From the NCBI RefSeq assembly GCF_006439335.1, contig NZ_SAWY01000020.1, forward strand, positions 237,865-301,864: a DNA stretch of 64,000 nucleotides, written 5' to 3'. Source of the DNA: Litorilituus lipolyticus. Its GTDB lineage: Bacteria; Pseudomonadota; Gammaproteobacteria; Enterobacterales; Alteromonadaceae. The notes below the pieces were generated by a model. It made no database searches and was not told the origin of the DNA. It was given only the letters and a program-made list of their open reading frames with translations. Numbering within the stretch: the first letter of the stretch is position 1; each line of letters begins with the position of its first letter. The position numbers and the translations under genes are program-made. Below, in pieces: positions 1 to 12,073 of this stretch.

Positions 1-223
1 ATTCTTCTTTTAAATCAACAACATGACATTCTGATGCACCAGAAGCAATTGCCTTTTCAACAATGCCTTCTAATTCTTCTTCTCCTTGACCAACATCGGC
101 ACAAAAAGCAACAACTTCACAACCGTCATAATTTTCTTTCAACCATGGAATGATGGCTGATGTATCAAGGCCGCCTGAATATGCTAATACTACTTTTTTA
201 ATTTCTTTCTTTGCTAAAGCCAT
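1..223 (-). CDS. argG: Argininosuccinate synthase, N-terminal part (cut by window edge)
   Basis: ArgG joins citrulline and aspartate, using ATP, to make argininosuccinate, the step after ArgF in arginine synthesis. About 74 codons are visible. The N-terminus carries the PP-loop nucleotide-binding motif [15 protein letters not shown] near residues 14-28, followed by CADVGQGEE, both hallmarks of the family. The ATG lies 36 bases after the argF stop on the same strand, so it is the next gene of the argCBFG operon. The remaining four fifths of the protein lie beyond the left edge, so integrity cannot be judged. Confidence 0.95.
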   Translation of the reverse strand, partial: MALAKKEIKKVVLAYSGGLDTSAIIPWLKENYDGCEVVAFCADVGQGEEELEGIVEKAIASGASECHVVDLKEE

Positions 224-259
224 TTTCTTTTCCTATAAATTCGGTCTAATAATCTTCAA

Positions 260-1207
260 TTAATCTGTAAGTAATGAAACAAGCACTGCACATTGTGCCC
301 ACATTCTGTTTTCTGCTTCTTGAAAGACAACAGACAACTCTTCATCATCAAATAACTCGGTAGTGATTTCTTCTTCTAAATGAGCAGGTTGGCAATGCAT
401 TACAACGCTAGCTTTCGCTTTAGCCATTAATTCATGGTTTACTTGGTAAGGTTTAAAAGCAGCCAACAATTGCGCTTTATCTTCAGCGCCTTCATTACCC
501 ATAGATACCCATGTATCAGTATAGATAGCATCTTGAGTACCAATATCATTAATATCTGAGGTATAAGTAAAAGCAGAGCCATTTTTACTGGCTAAGGCCT
601 GCACCTTTACCAGCATCTCTTCACTTGGGCCATAGGCTTGTGGGCACACTAGGGTAAAATCGACACCGATGACTGCAGCCATGAGCATGAGTGAGTTTGA
701 GACGTTATTACCATCACCGACATAAGCCAACTTTACTTTTGCTAAATCAGTTATGTTTTGCGAGGCAAAGCATTCAGCTAAAGTCACAAAATCAGCTAAA
801 GCTTGGCATGGGTGATATTTATCGCATAATGCATTAATTACCGGCACACTGGCATGTTCAGCTAAACCTTCTATTGCGCTATTTTCAAATACACGTGCGA
901 CAATTGCATCAGCATAGCAAGACAAATTTTTAGCATAGTCGCTAACACGTTCGCGCTCACCCAGCTTGCCATTTTGTTGGCCTAGGTATAACGCATGTCC
1001 GCCTAATTTTGCGATCCCCATATCAAAACTGACATGGGTTCTCAATGAAGGCTTCTCAAAAATCATTGCAACAGACTTTCCCGCCAGAGACTGTGCATAT
1101 TGCTTTGGGGATTGTTTAATGTTTAACGCAAGCTCAATCAAAGTAAAGGCTTGAGCTTTGCTTAGCTGGTCATCAGCTAAAAAGTGTTTAAATTCTGACA
1201 TATTCAT
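260..1207 (-). CDS. argF: Ornithine carbamoyltransferase
   Basis: Cytoplasmic enzyme that makes citrulline from ornithine and carbamoyl phosphate. The 315-residue length fits the family. Visible motifs are the carbamoyl-phosphate loop FEKPSLRTHVSF (residues about 50-61), HPCQAL in the middle and the C-terminal HCQPAHLEEE ornithine region. It sits 60 bases downstream of argB and 36 upstream of argG on the same strand, so it is probably co-transcribed with them. Two ATG codons (1207 and 1201) are possible starts, neither with a strong ribosome site; the longer is given. Confidence 0.96.
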   Translation of the reverse strand: MNMSEFKHFLADDQLSKAQAFTLIELALNIKQSPKQYAQSLAGKSVAMIFEKPSLRTHVSFDMGIAKLGGHALYLGQQNGKLGERERVSDYAKNLSCYADAIVARVFENSAIEGLAEHASVPVINALCDKYHPCQALADFVTLAECFASQNITDLAKVKLAYVGDGNNVSNSLMLMAAVIGVDFTLVCPQAYGPSEEMLVKVQALASKNGSAFTYTSDINDIGTQDAIYTDTWVSMGNEGAEDKAQLLAAFKPYQVNHELMAKAKASVVMHCQPAHLEEEITTELFDDEELSVVFQEAENRMWAQCAVLVSLLTD

Positions 1208-1267
1208 TCAACTTACAAATCAATTAAAAATTAGCTTAAGGACATTATTTGATACTCAACTGCTGTA

Positions 1268-2038
1268 TCAATTGGGCTGTATTTGCGTACCAATACCCTG
1301 TCCATCAAGCAATGAAGATATCTGCTCTGGCGATTGCCAACTGGCAACCGCGATACTTCGTCGTAATTGATTGGCCGCTTTTAACGCAGCATTAACTTTT
1401 GCTGTCATTCCGCCGGCAATAACACCTTGCGATATTAATGTTTGGGCTTGAGCCTGATTAAGTGAATTCAAATACTCACCTTCTGCACCTTTCACGCCAT
1501 TTACATCGGTCAGTAACAATAATTCAGCATTTAATAGCTGACATATCGCCACCGCAGCATCATCAGCATTTACATTAACTAAATCGCCATTACTTAAGGC
1601 GCCAATGGAGGAAACAACAGGCATAAAGCCCTGCTCAAGTAAAACGTCAAGCAACTTACTATTATTTGTATGAGGCACGCCAACTTGCCCTAAATCGAGC
1701 TCTGACAATGAACAAGTGATCATGTCACCATCGTTAAGTGATAAGCCTATGGCTGCTAAATTCAAACTATTAGCACTGGCAACAATAGCTTTATTTACCG
1801 TACCTGCTAAGGCACCACTAATTAAATTAATTTGCGCTTTAGGTGTCACTCTTAAACCATGCTTCTTCTCGGTGGTAAAACCTGCTTGCGCTAACATTTC
1901 ATCAACAACGCAACCACCACCATGAACTAAAACCACTGATTTGTTTTTCAAGTGTTTGATGACAGTTAATAATTTAATTAATGCACTGTGTTGTTCTAAA
2001 ATAGCACCACCAATTTTTATAACTAAAGGTTTACTCAT
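1268..2038 (-). CDS. argB: Acetylglutamate kinase
   Basis: Phosphorylates N-acetylglutamate, the second step of arginine synthesis and in many bacteria the arginine-controlled one. The 256-residue product starts MSKPLVIKIGGAILEQ, with the GG nucleotide loop of the amino-acid kinase fold, then LVHGGG near residue 42 and a LLLTDVNGVKG segment in the C-terminal half. A longer frame runs upstream, but the ATG at 2038 is chosen because it overlaps the argC stop as ATGAGTAA, an 8-base overlap that suggests translational coupling, and because homologues begin here. Confidence 0.96.
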   Translation of the reverse strand: MSKPLVIKIGGAILEQHSALIKLLTVIKHLKNKSVVLVHGGGCVVDEMLAQAGFTTEKKHGLRVTPKAQINLISGALAGTVNKAIVASANSLNLAAIGLSLNDGDMITCSLSELDLGQVGVPHTNNSKLLDVLLEQGFMPVVSSIGALSNGDLVNVNADDAAVAICQLLNAELLLLTDVNGVKGAEGEYLNSLNQAQAQTLISQGVIAGGMTAKVNAALKAANQLRRSIAVASWQSPEQISSLLDGQGIGTQIQPN

Positions 2039-3083
2039 AAGAGCCTCCAATATAATTTGGTGCAAGCAGTGAATACTGACTAGGTAGGTCATTGGAAATA
2101 TTAAAACACTGCAAGGCTTGAGAGGCAGCACCTTTCAATAAATTGTCTATTGCACAACTCACCACAAGTACATGCTTTTGCTCGTCATATTGCCAGTGAA
2201 TATCTGCAAATGGGGTATGAGCAACATTATCAATTTTTGGCCAGGTATTTAGCAATCTTATTAACGCTTTGTCTTGATAAGCATTGATAAAAGCTTGCTC
2301 TATTTGCTCGGTCGTTATGTCTTCTTTCAATTGCAAGGTTACTGTTGAAAGTAAACCGCGCTTATATGGCGCTAAGTGAGGGTTAAAAATAACCTCTGTG
2401 CCTGCTTCTTGTGATATTTCTGGTTGGTGTCTGTGCTTTAAAATATTGTAAGCACCTAAGCTCACTTCATTAAAGTTTGTTGCTAAAGATGCACTTCTTC
2501 CTGCACCGCTAACACCACTGATACCGTTAACCACAATGAGAGAGTTTTCGAGATAGAATAGATTTTCTGTAATAGGTTTTAATGCAAGTAAACTCGCTGT
2601 TGGGTAACAGCCAGGTACAGCCACTAAAGCTGTTTCTTTGATGGATGACTCATGCCATTCAGCTAAGCCGTATTTAGCTACTTCAAGTGCATCAATATGC
2701 GAATGTTCAAAACCATAGTATTTAGGATAATCTTGTGCATCATTTAGTCTAAAGCCACCCGATAAATCGAATACTTTTACCCCTGCATTAACAAATGCCT
2801 GAGCCCAATCAGCACTGAACTCATGAGGAGTGGCAAAAAAGACACTATCAATAGTGCTTGCATATTCATCAAACCATTGAGAGGAAAAAGATTGCAAGGG
2901 TACATCACAAACCCCTTGCCAGCGACCATGTAAATCGCTGAAAAGTTTCCCCTCGGAGCAACTATTTTCTGAAACGAGAAGGTGTTTAATGGCAACTTTA
3001 TTATGCTTACAGAGTAAACCTATAAGCTCAGCGCCAACGTAACCACTTGCGCCAATAACCGCAACATTATTCAATTGTGACAA
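2031..3083 (-). CDS. argC: N-acetyl-gamma-glutamyl-phosphate reductase
   Basis: NADPH-dependent reductase that turns N-acetylglutamyl phosphate into the semialdehyde, third step of arginine synthesis. The N-terminus has the Rossmann motif VIGASGYVGAELI, and VAVPGCYPTAS near residue 155 holds the catalytic cysteine. Length 350 is slightly above the usual 334-345. The only start able to include the Rossmann strand is a TTG at 3083, preceded by AGGGG seven bases upstream, so an unusual start codon is well supported. First gene of argCBFG, divergent from argE. Confidence 0.95.
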   Translation of the reverse strand: MSQLNNVAVIGASGYVGAELIGLLCKHNKVAIKHLLVSENSCSEGKLFSDLHGRWQGVCDVPLQSFSSQWFDEYASTIDSVFFATPHEFSADWAQAFVNAGVKVFDLSGGFRLNDAQDYPKYYGFEHSHIDALEVAKYGLAEWHESSIKETALVAVPGCYPTASLLALKPITENLFYLENSLIVVNGISGVSGAGRSASLATNFNEVSLGAYNILKHRHQPEISQEAGTEVIFNPHLAPYKRGLLSTVTLQLKEDITTEQIEQAFINAYQDKALIRLLNTWPKIDNVAHTPFADIHWQYDEQKHVLVVSCAIDNLLKGAASQALQCFNISNDLPSQYSLLAPNYIGGSYE

Positions 3084-3359
3084 ACCTTTTCCCCTACTGA
3101 TACTTTATGAATCTATCCAAATAACTTAATTTCAACATTAATAACTAACTAATCTAACCCGCTAAAACGTACAGCCTTAAAGCGCTAAATTAAGAAATCA
3201 TCTATATCGTCGTCGCATTATTTGAAGCTTCACCATTTTCGAGTAGCCTTATGAAAGAAGGTTATTTACACTGTAGGAGCAGGTTAACATCAGACGGGTA
3301 CTTATGCAACTATTTAGCATAACTATTTAAGCTTTTATTCAAATTTCGTGGAAATCTAT

Positions 3360-4511
3360 ATGTCGCAATTGCCAAACTTCTCTCAAAGTCTCTCTCAACT
3401 CATAGCTTGTTCATCAATAAGTTCTACTCAAGCAAGTTGGGATCAAGGCAATAAAGAAGTAATACAACTGCTTGCTTATTGGTTTGAGCAACTTGGCTTT
3501 GCAGTACAAATTCAGCCTGTTCCCAATACCACTAATAAATTCAACATGCTTGCAAAACTTGGTAGTGGTGAAGGCGGGCTATTATTAGCAGGTCATAGTG
3601 ATACTGTTCCGTTTGATGAAAACAGATGGGAATCAGATCCCCATAAAGTGCTCAATCAAGATGATAAATTCTTTGGTCTTGGTACCTGTGATATGAAAGG
3701 TTTTTTTGCTTTTATCTTACAAGTCAGTAAAAACCTCCAAGCAAAGCAATTAAAAAAACCTCTTTATGTGCTAGCAACTGCTGACGAAGAAACCACAATG
3801 GCTGGTGCACGATTCTTTGCCAATAGCCAAGAAATTAAACCTGACGTTGCCGTCATTGGCGAACCAACAAACCTCGTGCCAGTAGTAATGCATAAAGGAC
3901 ATATGTCGCACAAAATTAGCGTACAAGGTAAATCAGGTCATTCAAGTAAGCCAAACTTAGGCATTAACGCCATCGAAATTATGCATCAAGTGATTGGCGC
4001 ATTAATTGAGTTACAAAAGCAATTCAATACAAACTTTAATAATGATGCATTTGACGTTCCTGCTCCCACATTAAATATGGGAGCAATATCTGGTGGTGAC
4101 AATGCCAATAGAATATGTGGTCATTGCCACTTAGATTTGGATTTACGATCTCTTCCAGGAATGAGTGATGATGAATTACTTGCTTGGTTAAGTGATGCAC
4201 TAAAACCTATTGCTGAAAAGTACCCTGGTAGAATAAGCTTCAAAGAGCTGCATCCCAGCTCGCCTAGTTTTGAGCAAGAAAAGCCAAGTAGTTTAATTGA
4301 TGTAGCCGAAGAGATTAGTGGTCATAGTTGTTGTGCAGTAAACTACGCAACCGAAGCGCCTTTCATTCAGAAATTAGGTTGCCAAACTATCGTTATGGGC
4401 CCTGGTTCCATTAACCAAGCTCACCAACCTAATGAATTTTTAGCACATAGTGAAATTGATAAAACAACAAAAGTATTAACGCAATTAATACAGCACTATT
4501 GTTTAAAATAA
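3360..4511 (+). CDS. argE: Acetylornithine deacetylase
   Basis: Zinc-dependent M20-family hydrolase that releases ornithine from N-acetylornithine. Metal-site motifs are GHSDTVPFD (about residue 78), GTCDMKGFFA (about 105) and TADEETTMAG (about 139). The ATG at 3360 has GGAA six bases upstream and is preferred over an in-frame GTG at 3348. It is divergent from argCBFG across a 276-base spacer, the usual gammaproteobacterial arrangement for shared ArgR control; I could not identify a clear ARG-box pair by eye. Having argE implies the linear rather than the cyclic acetyl pathway. Confidence 0.95.
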   Translation: MSQLPNFSQSLSQLIACSSISSTQASWDQGNKEVIQLLAYWFEQLGFAVQIQPVPNTTNKFNMLAKLGSGEGGLLLAGHSDTVPFDENRWESDPHKVLNQDDKFFGLGTCDMKGFFAFILQVSKNLQAKQLKKPLYVLATADEETTMAGARFFANSQEIKPDVAVIGEPTNLVPVVMHKGHMSHKISVQGKSGHSSKPNLGINAIEIMHQVIGALIELQKQFNTNFNNDAFDVPAPTLNMGAISGGDNANRICGHCHLDLDLRSLPGMSDDELLAWLSDALKPIAEKYPGRISFKELHPSSPSFEQEKPSSLIDVAEEISGHSCCAVNYATEAPFIQKLGCQTIVMGPGSINQAHQPNEFLAHSEIDKTTKVLTQLIQHYCLK

Positions 4512-4550
4512 TCATTGCTTGAAATAATTTCTTCGTAATTGATAATTTTT

Positions 4551-4594
4551 TGTAGCTCGTTATTTACTCAACTAAACGGTAATATTGAGCTACA
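4551..4594. repeat. Inverted repeat between argE and the next, convergent gene
   Basis: TGTAGCTC (4551-4558) is repeated inverted as GAGCTACA (4587-4594), around a loop that can pair a little further (GTTATT with GTAAT). It lies in the convergent gap and overlaps the stop of the minus-strand gene. Neither strand has a T-run after the stem; the T-run precedes it on plus. It may protect 3' ends, but it does not read as a standard intrinsic terminator. Confidence 0.4.
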
Positions 4595-5975
4595 AAGATT
4601 TCTCTACTTTATTCCACAATTTCTGATTCGCTTTTACCGAAAAGAATTCATTGGCATGCCAACAGCGTGGCAATAAATCTAGCTCTTTGCGTTCTTGAAA
4701 GTTTGAAGTTAGCAGTTCTAGTATCTCATGTAACCGTTCTTTACTGAGCTTAGCTAGCTTTTTAGCAGTTTGAGTAAAATATAAGTTGCTTTGCTTTGTG
4801 ACGGTAATATTTTGACCATAGCCAATAAAGGAGAGCTTTCGAGTCGCCATTCGACAAATAGGGTGCTCTGGGTGTTTAGGATAAAAGCTATTTACTATAC
4901 CGTATTCGTAACAATCGCCTTGCTCACCAAAGTCATCTATAGGCATGTAAACTATACCGTAACCTTGAGGGAACATACCGGTAATTTGATAAAGTGCATC
5001 AACTACAGTTTTTGAACAAGCGCCTATTTCAGCATTCTTATTTAACACCTGAAATACCTGAGGCAGTAGTTTGTAATTATAACTGTCTTTTGTCGACATG
5101 ATAATCGAAGTATATATTTGTGGTACTTTTAATAAGTTGCCAACACTGTTTTTAGGGTTAACACTTGTTTTCAATAACTTCTTAATGAAATCTGACTTTT
5201 CCTGCTCATCGACTAAAAACTTATCTCGCTCTGATTTGGTGTTACCGACAAAAATTGGCGTACCAAGCCCTTGCATGAAATATTTTAACGTTTCACGGTA
5301 GTTAATTTGCAATAACTCTTTTCGCTGCTCAACATCGAGTACTCTAAACGGATTTTCTTTGCCATCTTTTCCACAAAGAATTTCTTGAGATTTTGGATGA
5401 TAGTTGCCGATATCCTGAAGCAATGCTGCCATAATAATGGGCACTTTCACTTGATGCACGAATTCTTGATACTTTTCAGGATCACTTTTCGCTAAAGCAC
5501 AATACTCTGCAGAACTTAACCCTTCTGTGAAGGTCAATATATTTCGTTCTTGTATTTTATTGTCTAACACTAAGCGATCAAGCAAGCGTAAACAGAGAAT
5601 AGCTTTATATAGGGATTTACAGGTTTCGTTATTAAGAGCGACTTTTTTACCTTCTGTCGGGCTTATCAGTTGAATAGTCCCTAGAAATTGCGCTGAACGC
5701 CTATTGGTTTCTTCGAAGGTATCCGCTTCAGCCAACTCCAGGATATCCAAACATATTTTTAATAAATTTGAATGTCTGTCTGTTTGTTCGAGGCGCAAAA
5801 GTTCTTTTTCATTTTCAGAAAGCACCTCATTAGATGGTCTAAATTCATCATGCTCAAAAAAACAAATAGCCCTATCAAGTACAGAATCTTTTTGACTACT
5901 ACGACCATAAATTCTATCAATAAGTTGATGAACCTGCCGAGTATAATGCGTTTGTGTTGGAGAGTCGTTAGCCAT
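4590..5975 (-). CDS. Unrecognised 461-residue protein with degenerate HD-GYP-like layout
   Basis: I do not recognise this as a named family. It is predicted cytoplasmic: no signal peptide or membrane segment is visible and the N-terminal 100 residues are charged and helical. Residues 178-194 read VPIIMAALLQDIGNYHP, which resembles the HD segment of HD-GYP phosphodiesterases with the histidine replaced by glutamine. Residues 284-345 (SIIMSTKDSYN...KTVVDALYQ...MFPQGYGIVYMP) resemble the C-terminal part of HD-GYP domains, where a FP.G..V ending is typical. No GYP signature is obvious, so catalysis is doubtful. It stands alone, with its promoter between 5976 and 6038. The similarity is by eye only. 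Confidence 0.75.
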   Translation of the reverse strand: MANDSPTQTHYTRQVHQLIDRIYGRSSQKDSVLDRAICFFEHDEFRPSNEVLSENEKELLRLEQTDRHSNLLKICLDILELAEADTFEETNRRSAQFLGTIQLISPTEGKKVALNNETCKSLYKAILCLRLLDRLVLDNKIQERNILTFTEGLSSAEYCALAKSDPEKYQEFVHQVKVPIIMAALLQDIGNYHPKSQEILCGKDGKENPFRVLDVEQRKELLQINYRETLKYFMQGLGTPIFVGNTKSERDKFLVDEQEKSDFIKKLLKTSVNPKNSVGNLLKVPQIYTSIIMSTKDSYNYKLLPQVFQVLNKNAEIGACSKTVVDALYQITGMFPQGYGIVYMPIDDFGEQGDCYEYGIVNSFYPKHPEHPICRMATRKLSFIGYGQNITVTKQSNLYFTQTAKKLAKLSKERLHEILELLTSNFQERKELDLLPRCWHANEFFSVKANQKLWNKVEKSL

Positions 5976-6038
5976 TACTTCTTGTAGTTAGTATACAAAC
6001 TAAATATGTACTAATAATGCTAGCAAAAAATGGGAAAA

Positions 6039-6064
6039 GCAATAGCCAAATAAATGGCTATTGC
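6039..6064 (-). terminator. Intrinsic terminator of metBLF
   Basis: A perfect 10-bp stem GCAATAGCCA / TGGCTATTGC with a 6-base loop lies 14 bases past the metF stop. On the minus strand the stem is followed by TTTT and a T-rich tail. Position, stem and tail fit an intrinsic terminator for the metB-metL-metF transcript. Confidence 0.8.
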
Positions 6065-6077
6065 AAAGTTTTCAAGG

Positions 6078-9481
<3,404 letters not shown>

Positions 9482-9494
9482 TTTATTCCCTTAC

Positions 9495-10655
9495 CTACTG
9501 CTGCTGACTGACGGCTAAACCGTGATTTAAATCGGCAATAATATCATCAATATCTTCTATGCCGACAGAAATACGAACAAGTGACTGTGTAATCCCCGCC
9601 TCCAACTGTGCTTCAATTTCCATTCCTGCATGGGTCATAGTTGACGGATGACTAATTAAACTCTCAACACCGCCCAATGATTGGGCTAGGGTAAACAGTT
9701 TCAAGTTGGCAAATAATTTTTTAACTGCTTCAACACCACCATTGATTTCAAAACTTAACATTGAACCAAAACCTGCTTGTTGTTGCTTAGCAATATCATG
9801 TCCAGGATGGTCTTCAAAGCCTGGAAAATACACTGAAGAAATTGCACTATGATTTTTTAAGAACGCCGCGACTTTTTCGGCATTTTCCTGATGCTGTTTC
9901 ATACGAACGGGTAAAGTTTTTAAACCACGTAAAGCCAAAAAACTATCAAATGCACTGCCGGTTATACCGATACAGTTTGCCCACCATGCAAGCTCTTCTC
10001 CTAAAGCCTTATCTTTAGTCACCAACACACCACCTACAACATCACTGTGACCATTAATGTACTTTGTTGTTGAATGAAAAACGATATCTGCACCTAAAAG
10101 CAATGGCTGCTGCAATGCGGGTGATAAAAAAGTATTGTCAACTGCAACCAAAGCACCTGCTTCATGGCAAGCCTTAGTTACTTCAGCAATATCGACAATT
10201 CGTAATAGAGGATTACTTGGTGTTTCAACTAACACCAATTTAGGGTTATTTGCTAAAGCCTTAGTTAATGCAGCGCTATCATTTTGATCAACAACAATCA
10301 GCTTAAATTGACCACGTTTTGCAAGATGTGTGAAAAGTCTATAACTGCCACCATAACAATCATGAGGAATAACAACAGTATCGTCCATTGATAATAATTG
10401 ACAAATTAAGTGAACTGCAGCCATACCTGTACTTGTGACAATACCAACAGCACCTTGTTCTAATTCAGCAATAACTTCAGCAAAAGTCGCTCGCGTAGGG
10501 TTTCCTGTTCTAGAATAATCAAATTCACGCTTCTCATTAAAGCCTTTAAGCGAATAAGTACTAGATAAATGAATAGGCGCGACAACAGCACCATGATGCT
10601 CGTCTGTATTTATACCTGCTCTAACTGCCGAAGTTGCTATTTTGTTAGTCGACAT
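9495..10655 (-). CDS. metB: Cystathionine gamma-synthase
   Basis: PLP enzyme that condenses O-succinylhomoserine and cysteine into cystathionine. The 386-residue product has the Cys/Met-metabolism fold signatures: EFDYSRTGNPTR near the N-terminus, VDNTFLSPALQQPL, and the PLP-lysine segment VFHSTTKYINGHSDVVGG near residue 200. An in-frame GTG at 10667 gives a longer frame, but the ATG at 10655 has GGAG six bases upstream and is preferred. First gene of metBLF, with MetJ boxes just upstream. A cystathionine beta/gamma-lyase is possible from sequence alone, but the operon context favours metB. Confidence 0.93.
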   Translation of the reverse strand: MSTNKIATSAVRAGINTDEHHGAVVAPIHLSSTYSLKGFNEKREFDYSRTGNPTRATFAEVIAELEQGAVGIVTSTGMAAVHLICQLLSMDDTVVIPHDCYGGSYRLFTHLAKRGQFKLIVVDQNDSAALTKALANNPKLVLVETPSNPLLRIVDIAEVTKACHEAGALVAVDNTFLSPALQQPLLLGADIVFHSTTKYINGHSDVVGGVLVTKDKALGEELAWWANCIGITGSAFDSFLALRGLKTLPVRMKQHQENAEKVAAFLKNHSAISSVYFPGFEDHPGHDIAKQQQAGFGSMLSFEINGGVEAVKKLFANLKLFTLAQSLGGVESLISHPSTMTHAGMEIEAQLEAGITQSLVRISVGIEDIDDIIADLNHGLAVSQQQ

Positions 10656-10708
10656 GTTGCTCTCCACTTATCTAATTCTGTTCAGTGATTACGAATAAAA
10701 GTCCAAAA

Positions 10709-10748
10709 TCACGTCTAGATGTTTGGACGTCTATAACTCTAAACGGTT
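10709..10748. promoter_or_regulatory. MetJ operator array, metB-proximal
   Basis: Five consecutive 8-mers in register match the MetJ consensus AGACGTCT to differing degrees: TCACGTCT, AGATGTTT, GGACGTCT, ATAACTCT and AAACGGTT. MetJ dimers bind such tandem 8-bp boxes cooperatively. The array lies 54 bases upstream of metB and 125 upstream of metJ, fitting repression of metBLF and autoregulation. Confidence 0.8.
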
Positions 10749-10772
10749 TGGCTATTAGGGTCAAGATATTTT

Positions 10773-10788
10773 AGACTTCTAAACTTCT
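10773..10788. promoter_or_regulatory. Second pair of MetJ boxes, metJ-proximal
   Basis: Two adjacent 8-mers, AGACTTCT and AAACTTCT, resemble the MetJ consensus AGACGTCT (7 and 6 of 8 positions). They lie 24 bases from the first array, a whole number of boxes away (three), and 85 bases upstream of metJ. They may serve the metJ promoter. Confidence 0.6.
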
Positions 10789-10873
10789 ACTTGACTCACT
10801 TTGTTCACAAGGTAAAATCTACATTTGAGATTATAAGTTATTACAATACACACTAAAAAATAGAGGAATATCC

Positions 10874-11203
10874 ATGGCTAAGTGGAATGGCGAATATATA
10901 AATCCCTATGCCGAGCATGGTAAGAAAAGCGAGCAAGTTAAAAAGATCACCGTTTCTATCCCTTTACGTGTATTAAAAGTATTAACAGATGAGCGCACAA
11001 GACGCCAAGTTAATAATCTTCGCCATGCAACAAACAGTGAATTGTTGTGCGAAGCTTTTTTACATGCTTTTACCGGTCAACCGTTACCTGACGATGAAGA
11101 TTTAGCTAAAGATAATGATGAAAAACTGCCTGCCAGTGTTCGTCGCTTACTTGAAGCGCAAGGCATTACTGATTTTAGCGCTTATGAATCTGAAGACGAT
11201 TAA
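10874..11203 (+). CDS. metJ: Methionine repressor MetJ
   Basis: Ribbon-helix-helix repressor that uses S-adenosylmethionine as co-repressor. The 109-residue product is close to the E. coli length (105) and shows the conserved N-terminus [21 protein letters not shown], then [22 protein letters not shown], which contains the DNA-contacting strand, and [25 protein letters not shown]. It is divergent from metBLF with two MetJ-box arrays in the shared 218-base spacer, so autoregulation is very likely. The C-terminus is acidic ([10 protein letters not shown]). Confidence 0.98.
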   Translation: MAKWNGEYINPYAEHGKKSEQVKKITVSIPLRVLKVLTDERTRRQVNNLRHATNSELLCEAFLHAFTGQPLPDDEDLAKDNDEKLPASVRRLLEAQGITDFSAYESEDD

Positions 11204-11239
11204 CGCCACACTTTAATTCATTTTTAAATGATTACCTAT

Positions 11240-11289
11240 AAACCGTGACAATCCGCGTTTTAGCAAAGCTGATTAACACGGTTTTTTTA
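11240..11289 (+). terminator. Terminator after metJ
   Basis: AAACCGTG (11240-11247) pairs perfectly with CACGGTTT (11277-11284) and is followed by a run of T. The loop of 29 bases is long and may fold further. It lies 37 bases after the metJ stop on the same strand. Confidence 0.6.
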
Positions 11290-11391
11290 TTTCGATTATC
11301 GGTTACTACTATATTAACTACGCTTATTGATGGTAGTATTTTAATTATACTGTTAACAGAAAAGTAACATGTCATCATTAGGGACACATCA

Positions 11392-12039
11392 ATGAAAACT
11401 CAACATATTTTCGTTATTTTATTCGTGCTCAGCCTCAGCGCATGTCAATCAGCCTATTACTCAGCCATGGAAACAGTTGGGCAACATAAGCGCGACATTA
11501 TGTTAGACCGAGTCGAGAATGCACAAGATGCGCAAAAAGATGCGCAACAGCAGTTTAAATCAGCACTTGAGCAACTTTCAGAACTCATTACCTATGATGG
11601 TGGTGATCTTGCTGAGCAATATGAAGCAACTAAAGAGCAGTACGATGCGAGTAAAGAAGCATCAGAAGAAGTAGCTCAAAGAATTACCAGTATTGAAGAT
11701 GTCGCAGAAGCTCTCTTTGATGAGTGGCAAGATGAAATTGAGCAATACAGTAGTAATTCACTTCGACGTCAAAGCCAATCAAAGCTTAAAGATACACAAC
11801 GAAAGTACCGATCTTTAATCAAGTCTATGCATAGAGCACAAGACAAAATGTCACCTGTGCTTGCAGCTCTAAAAGACAATACTCTGTACTTAAAGCATAA
11901 CCTCAATGCTCGTGCCATTGGTGCTTTACAGGGAGAATACAAAAGCATTAAACGTGATGTTGAAGTATTAATAAAAGAGATGAATGTTGCTATTAATCAA
12001 TCAGAAGAATTCATCGAATTACTTCAAGTTGAGCAATAG
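11392..12039 (+). CDS. DUF2959 family lipoprotein
   Basis: Predicted envelope lipoprotein of unknown function. The signal peptide MKTQHIFVILFVLSLSAC ends in a lipobox with the lipidated cysteine at residue 18. The mature part begins QSAYYSAMETVGQHKRDIM, the recognisable start of DUF2959 proteins, and is then almost wholly helical and charged (heptad-rich from about 40 to 215), suggesting coiled coils. It is followed 34 bases later by a small mechanosensitive channel gene on the same strand, so the pair may form an envelope-related operon. No enzyme motif is visible. Confidence 0.85.
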   Translation: MKTQHIFVILFVLSLSACQSAYYSAMETVGQHKRDIMLDRVENAQDAQKDAQQQFKSALEQLSELITYDGGDLAEQYEATKEQYDASKEASEEVAQRITSIEDVAEALFDEWQDEIEQYSSNSLRRQSQSKLKDTQRKYRSLIKSMHRAQDKMSPVLAALKDNTLYLKHNLNARAIGALQGEYKSIKRDVEVLIKEMNVAINQSEEFIELLQVEQ

Positions 12040-12073
12040 CATAAACTACAAAATTATCGCATAGGGTTATACG

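Noticed and set aside
3084..3359. ArgR (ARG) boxes between argC and argE
   Set aside because: Several AT-rich near-palindromes, for example TATGC...GCATA at 3303-3321, but none fits the 18-bp ARG consensus well enough to call.
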